This document shows positions 50,140 to 55,626 of a stretch of DNA of 55,626 nucleotides, piece by piece (the stretch's first letter is position 1; each line of letters opens with the position of its first letter). The notes beneath the pieces are model-generated. The model made no database searches, was not told the origin of the DNA, and saw nothing but the letters and a program-made list of their open reading frames with translations. The translations under genes and the position numbers were made by a program. Origin of the DNA: Alphaproteobacteria bacterium (GTDB lineage: Bacteria > Pseudomonadota > Alphaproteobacteria > Rhizobiales > Xanthobacteraceae). The stretch spans positions 1 to 55,626 of the forward strand of contig VAZV01000195.1 in the NCBI GenBank assembly GCA_005884765.1. The letters are read 5' to 3'.

Positions 50140-50541
50140 ATGCCGCTTGGCGGACTACAGCACTACACGATCGAACCTTCCGATCTGGAAAAGACCAAGG
50201 AGTTCTACTGCGACGTGCTCGGCCTCGAGAATGGCGACCGTCCGCCGCTCGATTTTCCCGGCTATTGGCTTTATTCCGGCGGCACCGCGACCGTGCATCT
50301 GATGGGCACGCGCAAGCCGCGCGACGGGATAGTGGTGCGTGGCACCGAGAAGAAATACGAAGACACCGGCCGCCTCGACCACATCGCCTTTGCCGCCACC
50401 GACGTTGACGGCGTGCGTCGGCGTCTGCAGTCCAGGAACGTCAAATTCCGCGAGAGCATCGTGCCGCGCACCGGCGACACGCAATTCTTCCTCTACGATC
50501 CCGATGGCGTCGGCGTGGAATTGAATTTCGCCAAAGGCTAA
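50140..50541 (+). CDS. VOC-family protein (glyoxalase / extradiol dioxygenase-like)
   Basis: A 133-residue single-module vicinal-oxygen-chelate protein. Likely metal ligands are H8 (LQHYTIEP), H81 (RLDHIAFAATD) and E127 (GVELNF), the 2-His-1-Glu triad. AAGGAGAAGAACA precedes the ATG. It ends the operon with MFS and flavin monooxygenase, so it may cleave or isomerise the hydroxylated product; whether it is a dioxygenase, glyoxalase or binding protein cannot be decided from sequence. Confidence 0.88.
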   Translation: MPLGGLQHYTIEPSDLEKTKEFYCDVLGLENGDRPPLDFPGYWLYSGGTATVHLMGTRKPRDGIVVRGTEKKYEDTGRLDHIAFAATDVDGVRRRLQSRNVKFRESIVPRTGDTQFFLYDPDGVGVELNFAKG

Positions 50542-50550
50542 AGGCACCAA

Positions 50551-50640
50551 CGCTTAAGTGCCAAGGCTTAAGCGCTAAGGCTTAAGCGCTAAGGCTTAAG
50601 CGCTAAGGCTTGAGCGTCGCGACTTGAGGGCCAAGACTTA
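50551..50640. repeat. 14-bp tandem repeat after the VOC gene
   Basis: The unit GGCTTAAGCGCTAA occurs three times exactly and several more times imperfectly. It begins within 10 bp of the VOC stop. Each unit contains the palindrome TTAAGCGCTAA-like core, so the transcript could form serial small hairpins. Confidence 0.85.
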
Positions 50641-50915
50641 AATCGGGCGCGCGATCTCAGCTGTTGGCGGCAAACCGGCCGGCACTCGCTGGCCGATTTT
50701 GCAGCTTTCGATCAGCACTCGATTTGCGCGAGTTCCCGAGAAGGTCGCTTATCAGCCATCACTCGGGCGTGAATCGGCCAGCCTTTCTTCAACTTTGGGT
50801 GGACGAACTGAAGAGCCGCGCCGCTGCGGCAGGATAGCCGGGTCCGAGCCTTTCAACCTACCCCCAGGGCGCGGGCGCCCGGCTATTCGCCGTCGGCGCT
50901 TCGACACATTACGAG
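50641..50915. other. Gap between VOC operon and LTXXQ gene
   Basis: No gene is supported. A hairpin (CCGGCC, 10-base loop, GGCCG) followed by ATTTTGC at 50675-50702 might end transcription of the VOC operon. The rest shows nothing I can name. Confidence 0.35.
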
Positions 50916-51677
50916 CTAGTCGAGCCCGCGCTCGTGGCTCAAGCGCACCATCTCCTCGATAAAGATCTGTTTCTGCTTGTCGTCCAGGCTTGCGTAAAGC
51001 GGCTCGGCCGCGTCGGCGACGCCGCGCTGATCGACGGCGCGGTCGTTGAGGAATTGAGCCTCGTTGCGCATTTGCTCAATGATGTCGTCCGGCGGATCGC
51101 GCTTGGCGCGCGCAACTCGCAAGTTGAGACGGTCGGCGCCGTTGTGGCCGAGGTAGTGCATCGCACTTGAGAACGCGGACCAGTTCTTTTCCTGGGCGGG
51201 CGTAAGATTCAATTCGGCCTTGATGCGATCGATGTTGGCATCGCTGCTCGCGACAATCTGCTCGGCGGTCAGTGCCGGCGCGCCATCCTGGGTGAGCACC
51301 GCCGGTGTTTGCGTTGGCGTCTGCTTGGCGAGCTTCGTTCCCTTGGACGTTTTGGCCGTCTTCGCGCTATCTTTTTTGGATTCTTTGGCGTCGTTGGCCG
51401 GAGCCTTGGCCTCGTTGGCTGGAGGCGGCTGCTGGCCGCTTTTGCCGGTGAAGACCCCGGTCACTCCGGTGACTACGCCGACGACGCCGCCGATGGCGCC
51501 GCCCAATACGCCGCCGACCGGCCCAGCGGCCTTGTTGCCTTCGCGGGCCCCATTTTGAACGCCTTGGACCACTTGGGCATCCACCAACGCCGGTGCGCCG
51601 AGAAGCACCACGAGCACGGCAGGAAGCGCCAAGCGCAATCTCGTCCGGGCACGCGCTGTCGGTGTCGGGCTGCTCAT
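50916..51677 (-). CDS. Secreted LTXXQ-motif (Spy/CpxP-like) protein
   Basis: A 253-residue exported protein. The signal peptide is LRLALPAVLVVLLGAPALVDA. A glycine-rich hydrophobic stretch follows (GPVGGVLGGAIGGVVGVVTG), then a Lys/Ala/Pro-rich linker (about residues 85-125) and a helical domain with the motif LNLTPAQEKNW (LTxxQ) and a second copy-like region (YASLDDKQKQIFIEEMVRL). CpxP/Spy relatives are periplasmic chaperones induced by envelope stress. The Gly-rich stretch could insert in a membrane, which would be unusual for Spy. It is divergent from the ABC transporter genes. Confidence 0.85.
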   Translation of the reverse strand: MSSPTPTARARTRLRLALPAVLVVLLGAPALVDAQVVQGVQNGAREGNKAAGPVGGVLGGAIGGVVGVVTGVTGVFTGKSGQQPPPANEAKAPANDAKESKKDSAKTAKTSKGTKLAKQTPTQTPAVLTQDGAPALTAEQIVASSDANIDRIKAELNLTPAQEKNWSAFSSAMHYLGHNGADRLNLRVARAKRDPPDDIIEQMRNEAQFLNDRAVDQRGVADAAEPLYASLDDKQKQIFIEEMVRLSHERGLD

Positions 51678-52165
51678 GATTTGGTCTCCATGGTCGGTCT
51701 GGGTTGTTCGGAATAGGAATTTTTCGGCGGACGGCAGTGTTCTGCCAAATCTTAACTTTCAAGTCCTGACATTATCGTTTTCACATGAGCCACGTCTACC
51801 GCGCAGGGGTTTGTCCACGACCAAGAAAAGCTTGTGACGCGAACCGGTTACCAAAATTGCGAGCGGACTGCGGCGCAATTGCGCACGCCCCGAAGGCCGC
51901 AACGGAGATCGTTGTGTGCGGCGCAATATCAGGGCGCACCCCGGTGTCGCTTTGCCTGCAATGATTTTGCCGCGGCCGCTTCGTACGCAACGTTAGTTCT
52001 AGAATCCTACCCACCTGATTTCTCGACAGAAGCCTTCAATTCTGCTCTGATTAGGCAACGACATCGCCGCAAGGGCTCGCACGCGGGCGCGCATTCAACG
52101 TGAGCCCAAGCGGAGGCTGAGACAAATAAAAACAAGCAACATTAGCTCATGAGAGAGGGAACGCC
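51678..52165. other. Upstream region of the ABC transporter, holding the first 150-bp repeat copy
   Basis: There is no gene I can support in these 488 bp. The right part (51974-52123) is the first copy of a perfect 150-bp direct repeat. The left part has no recognised feature. The leader before the binding-protein gene contains AT-rich AAATAAAAACAAGC and the ribosome site GAGAGAGGGAACG. Confidence 0.5.
51974..52123 (+). repeat. 150-bp direct repeat, copy 1
   Basis: It is identical base for base, as far as I can read, to 53105-53254 (offset 1131). It begins GGCCGCTTCGTACGCAACG and ends GGAGGCTGAGAC. No terminal inverted repeats or transposase are seen. Copy 1 is intergenic. Confidence 0.95.
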
Positions 52166-53450
52166 ATGTCACGGAGAAAGCTCACTCGCCGACAATTCGT
52201 AGCCGCCACGGCCGTGTCATCTGCGGCGCTGATCACCGCGCCCTATGTTCGATCCGCCCACGCGGCCGGCAAGCTTACCATGGGCTTTTGGGACCACTGG
52301 GTTCCCGGAGCTAACAAAGCTTCGACCGATCTCGTCAACGAGTGGGCCGCAAAGGAGAAGGTCGAGGTTGAGATCGACTACATCACGAGCCAGGGCAACA
52401 AGAACCTCCTCACCATCGCGGCGGAGGCGCAAGCAAAATCCGGCCACGATATTTTGTCCATGCCGACATGGTGGCCGCATGCCAATTCGGAACTGCTCGA
52501 GCCTGTCAACGATGTCATGGGGCCGATCGTCGCCGAGAACGGCCAGGTCAACGGCACCGTCAATTATCTCGGCCAACTCGACGGCAAGTGGCTCGGGGTT
52601 CCCGCCTGTATCGGCAGTCAAATCAAGGGTCCCTGCTCACGCATCGATCTGATGAAGAAGCACGCCGGCATCGACGTTCAGGAAATGTATCCCGCAGGCG
52701 CGCCGCCCAAAGCCGACAACTGGACGCTGGATACGTTCCTGAAAGCCGCGGAAGCCTGCCAGAAGGGCGGCGTTCCCTTTGGCATCGGTCTCGGCGAGAC
52801 CAGCGACAGCACCGACACCTGCGGCGCAATCTTCCAGTCGTTCGGCGCTCAACTCGTCGATGCCAAGGGCAATCTCACGGTCAAGACGGACGAGGTGCGC
52901 AAGGCGCTCGACTTCTACAAGAAGCTGATCGCCTTCCTGCCCCCGGACGTTGCGGCCTGGGATGACGCCTCCAACAACAAATGGTTGGTCTCGGGCCGCG
53001 GCGCGATGATCATGAATCCGCCGAGCGCCTGGGCGGTTGCCAAACGCGATGCGCCACAGGTGGCCGAGCAATGCTGGACCCATGGCTTCCCGTCGGGACC
53101 CAAGGGCCGCTTCGTACGCAACGTTAGTTCTAGAATCCTACCCACCTGATTTCTCGACAGAAGCCTTCAATTCTGCTCTGATTAGGCAACGACATCGCCG
53201 CAAGGGCTCGCACGCGGGCGCGCATTCAACGTGAGCCCAAGCGGAGGCTGAGACGCTCTACCATTACCCCAATCCTTACAACCATCAGACGCTATCGATC
53301 GCGGCGTCACCGGCTCCGCCCAAGGTCGCGCAGCAAATCTACGCACAGGCAACACTGACCAAGATGTGCCTGCGCTATTACCAGGGTGAGAAAATGGAAA
53401 GCACACTCGCCTGGGCGGAAGGCGAGTGCGAAGGCTTCATGCGCAGCTAG
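52166..53450 (+). pseudogene. ABC transporter sugar-binding protein, broken by a 150-bp repeat copy
   Basis: The 5' part encodes a Tat signal (RRKLTRRQFVAATAVSSAAL) and an extracellular solute-binding protein of the sugar/polyol type (MGFWDHWVPGANKASTDLVN, ILSMPTWWPHANSELLEP) to GPKGRF at about 53115. There the 150-bp repeat takes over, adding VRNVSSRILPT and a stop at 53149. The C-terminal end survives after the repeat in another frame (53256-53450: LYHYPNPYNHQTLSIAASPA to EGECEGFMRS). Relatives have roughly 60 residues in between, from memory, so native sequence was replaced and not just interrupted. The product lacks much of its C-terminal lobe and is probably inactive. Confidence 0.88.
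53105..53254 (+). repeat. 150-bp direct repeat, copy 2, inside the binding-protein gene
   Basis: Same sequence and orientation as 51974-52123. The left join falls at GGCCGCTTCG, which encodes GRF of the binding protein, so a 10-bp shared word may have guided the exchange. The right join is GAGAC/GCTCTACC. Confidence 0.95.
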
Positions 53451-53470
53451 GGGTTAGCGCCTTGCCGCCG

Positions 53471-53544
53471 CAGCCGGTTGACCACCGGCTGTCGGCTGCA
53501 ACCGCTGACACACTCATCTGATGGGAAGCCGGCGGTTGCCGGCT
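53471..53544 (+). terminator. Two stable hairpins between binding-protein and permease genes
   Basis: The first is CAGCCGGT, loop TGACC, ACCGGCTG (53471-53491). The second is AGCCGGC, loop GGTT, GCCGGCT (53527-53544). Neither has a T-run. In ABC operons such hairpins after the binding-protein gene commonly stabilise its mRNA and reduce downstream expression; that role is inferred. Confidence 0.6.
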
Positions 53545-53587
53545 CCGCGGCGAATATCCCGAGCGGATATCAAGAAGGACGCGCATC

Positions 53588-54526
53588 ATGGCTGACGTCG
53601 TATTTCAGCGAGGCAGCGTTGCCGGTGCCGGAAGCGCGCGCAAACGCTCCAGCTTAAGGACTGCGCTCAAGCGCAAATCGACCGCGGCGTTTCTGATGAC
53701 GCTGCCGCTGATCCTCCTGATCGCAGCCCTCGTGATCTATCCCGCGTTCTATTCGCTGCATCTGGCGACGCTGAACAAGTCGATGATGAAGTTTATCGGG
53801 CTCGGCAACTTCGAGTTCCTCTTCAAGCGCGAAACGTTCTGGCTGGTGGTGAGGCAATCCTGCATCTTTGCAATTTCCGCCGTCGTCTTTAAAGCCCTGA
53901 TTGGCTTCATCGTCGCCCACATCGTTCACAACGTTCCGGCCAAGGGCCAGCGCAAATGGCGCGGCATGCTGCTGGTGCCCTGGGTGATCCCGCCGGCAAT
54001 GAGCACGCTGGCATGGCTGTGGCTGTTCGATCCCTCGTATAGCGCTTTCAACTACACACTGTCGTTTTTCGGGATCGGACCGATCGCGTGGACCGGTGAC
54101 CCCGACTGGGCGCGTTTCTCCGTCATCCTCGTCAACGTCTGGTACGGCGCGCCGTTCTTTATGATCATGTATCTGGCGTCGCTGAAGTCGGTGCCGGAGC
54201 AACTTTACGAGGCTGCCGCCATCGACGGCGCCAATTGGTGGCAGCGCATCTGGTATGTGACGCTGCCGATGATGCGCAACATCATAGCAATCACGACGCT
54301 GTTTTCGCTGATCGTCACGTTTGCGAATTTCGACATCGTGCGGATCCTGACTGCCGGCGGCCCGCTCGATCACACCCACATCTTCGCCACCTGGGCGTTC
54401 CGCGTCGGCATCGAGGGTAGCGACATTCCGCTTGGCGCCAGCGTCTCGCTGTTCATGGTGCCGATCCTGGCGATCGCGGCGGTCTTCATTCTGCGCGACA
54501 TCTCAAAACGCGGGAATGAAGCCTGA
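53588..54526 (+). CDS. ABC sugar transporter permease (MalF/UgpA-like)
   Basis: A 312-residue inner-membrane permease with six membrane segments (FLMTLPLILLIAALVIYPAF first). The EAA loop that contacts the ATPase is EQLYEAAAIDGANWWQRIWYV, with the conserved glycine. AAGAAGGACGCG precedes the ATG. The last base of its stop is the first base of the next start (TGATG), so translation is coupled. It is the first intact gene downstream of the broken binding-protein gene. Confidence 0.93.
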   Translation: MADVVFQRGSVAGAGSARKRSSLRTALKRKSTAAFLMTLPLILLIAALVIYPAFYSLHLATLNKSMMKFIGLGNFEFLFKRETFWLVVRQSCIFAISAVVFKALIGFIVAHIVHNVPAKGQRKWRGMLLVPWVIPPAMSTLAWLWLFDPSYSAFNYTLSFFGIGPIAWTGDPDWARFSVILVNVWYGAPFFMIMYLASLKSVPEQLYEAAAIDGANWWQRIWYVTLPMMRNIIAITTLFSLIVTFANFDIVRILTAGGPLDHTHIFATWAFRVGIEGSDIPLGASVSLFMVPILAIAAVFILRDISKRGNEA

Positions 54527-55437
54527 TGAGCACGCTTGCCGTCGATAAAGCCGGACCTCGGCGCAAGGTCAAGTATGGCAGCATGAGCCGCGATCGCGCC
54601 TGGGCGCTGCGGTGGTCGTATTTCTTCCTGGTGGTGTTTGCGATTTTCTCGCTGACGCCGCCGTTCTACATGCTGATCACCTCGCTCAAGAGCAGCGCGG
54701 AGATCTCAGCGGCGACCAACCCGTGGTGGGTGTTTCATCCGACGCTATCCAACTATATCGAGTTGTTGACGTCGAACCAGTACCTGCGCTTCTTCCTGAA
54801 CTCGGCGATGGTTTCGGTCTTTGTCGTGGTCATCACGATGCTGATCAGCGTCCCGGCCGCGTTTGCGCTGGCGCGAATGAAATTCTGGGGTTCGGCAACG
54901 CTCGCGACCGGCGTGTTCCTGACCTACCTGATCCCGGACTCGCTGCTGTTCATTCCATTATTCAAGATGTTTGCCACAATCGGCGACTGGACCGGAATCC
55001 AACTGATCAACAGGTGGTACGTCTTGTTGTTTATCTATCCGACACTCACGGTGCCGTTCTGCACCTGGATCATGATCGGCTATTTTGCTTCGATCCCCAA
55101 GGAGCTCGACGAGGCCGCGATCATCGACGGCGCGTCCTGGTTCCAGACGCTCACGCGCATCTTCATTCCGGTGGCGATGCCCGGCCTGATCGCCGCCACG
55201 ATCTTCGCCTTCACGGTATCATGGGCGCAGTATCTCTATCCCCTGGTGTTTACGACGTCGACCGATCAGCAGGTGCTGCCGGTCGGCATCATCACCACGC
55301 TGGTCAAGGGCGACGTGTTCAACTGGGGGCAGATCATGACCGGCGCGCTGCTCGGCGCCGCGCCACCGCTGATCATCTACGCGTTCCTGATGGATTATTA
55401 CATTGCCGGCCTGACCGCCGGTGCGACGAAGGGCTGA
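54526..55437 (+). CDS. ABC sugar transporter permease (MalG/UgpE-like)
   Basis: A 303-residue permease, partner of the preceding one. The first segment is YFFLVVFAIFSLTPPFYML, then LKSSAEISAATNPWW and five more helices. The EAA loop is ELDEAAIIDGASWFQTLTRI with IFIPVAMPG. Start ATG overlaps the upstream stop by one base. The ATPase gene begins 6 bp after its stop. Confidence 0.93.
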   Translation: MSTLAVDKAGPRRKVKYGSMSRDRAWALRWSYFFLVVFAIFSLTPPFYMLITSLKSSAEISAATNPWWVFHPTLSNYIELLTSNQYLRFFLNSAMVSVFVVVITMLISVPAAFALARMKFWGSATLATGVFLTYLIPDSLLFIPLFKMFATIGDWTGIQLINRWYVLLFIYPTLTVPFCTWIMIGYFASIPKELDEAAIIDGASWFQTLTRIFIPVAMPGLIAATIFAFTVSWAQYLYPLVFTTSTDQQVLPVGIITTLVKGDVFNWGQIMTGALLGAAPPLIIYAFLMDYYIAGLTAGATKG

Positions 55438-55443
55438 GTTCTC

Positions 55444-55626
55444 ATGGCTGACGTGCTGTTGCGTAAGGTTGTCAAGCGTTACGAGGATGTCGAGGCGGTG
55501 CGCGGCATCGATCTCGATATCGCAGACCATGAGTTCGTGGTGCTGGTCGGGCCGTCCGGCTGCGGTAAATCAACGACGCTGCGGATGATAGCGGGTCTTG
55601 AGGATATCACCGGCGGCGACATCATG
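55444..55626 (+). CDS. ABC sugar transporter ATPase (MalK/UgpC-like), N-terminal part, cut by window end
   Basis: 61 codons are present. The sequence MADVLLRKVVKRYEDVEAVR is typical of CUT1-family ATPases and Walker A is GPSGCGKSTT. The rest, with Walker B, the signature motif and the C-terminal regulatory domain, lies beyond the window. Together with the two permeases it forms a complete importer apart from the broken binding protein. Confidence 0.95.
   Translation, partial: MADVLLRKVVKRYEDVEAVRGIDLDIADHEFVVLVGPSGCGKSTTLRMIAGLEDITGGDIM

Overview
The window is about 55.6 kb of high-GC alphaproteobacterial chromosome. The ntrC-ntrY-ntrX-hfq-hflX-mazG order, the metG-tatD-MBL and dac-tmk-holB blocks, and many Bradyrhizobium-type small stress proteins point to Bradyrhizobium or a close relative in the Nitrobacteraceae. 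This assignment is inference from gene content and order; no search was run.

Layout. 1-8.1 kb: core nitrogen and RNA regulation: the end of ntrC (damaged), ntrY, ntrX, hfq, hflX, convergent mazG, then queC. 8.1-11.8 kb: a REP-like palindrome, a cobalt-type nitrile hydratase operon (alpha, beta, accessory, each overlapping by 4 bp) on the minus strand, and a divergent pair encoding an NMT1/SsuA-like protein without signal peptide and a HAD hydrolase. 11.8-19.4 kb: a catabolic group with an M24 peptidase divergent from a TRAP transporter (DctP plus fused DctQM), an acyl-CoA ligase and a frameshifted M28-like gene. 19.5-22.9 kb: three secreted proteins. 22.9-30.9 kb, minus strand: dac-tmk-holB-metG-tatD-MBL. 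Between metG and tatD lies a roughly 1.4 kb inserted segment flanked by 31-bp near-identical copies of the tatD 5' end, which I read as an integrated element that rebuilt the tatD start. 31-33 kb: an epoxide-hydrolase-like enzyme and RlpA.

33-46.3 kb: an accessory, stress-flavoured stretch around tRNA-Ser(UGA). It holds CsbD-like, DUF1236, DUF3147 and YdaD-like SDR genes, a type II NADH dehydrogenase, several membrane proteins of 24-70 residues, and two decayed genes (a porin fragment and an Nramp transporter). Five genes here have upstream sequences fitting the EcfG/RpoE2 general-stress promoter (GGAAC, 16-17 bp, then a tetramer ending TT), so much of the stretch may be one stress regulon.

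46.3-50.6 kb: a DsbA-like oxidoreductase, a PilZ protein, and an MFS transporter / flavin-dependent monooxygenase / VOC protein operon. 50.9-55.6 kb: an LTXXQ protein and a sugar-type ABC transporter. The binding-protein gene of that transporter is broken by the second copy of a perfect 150-bp direct repeat; the permeases and the start of the ATPase are intact.

Five genes are disrupted (ntrC, M28-like, porin, Nramp, binding protein). The large deletion in ntrC and the 150-bp repeat look like real rearrangements, but the single-base shifts could be sequence errors.
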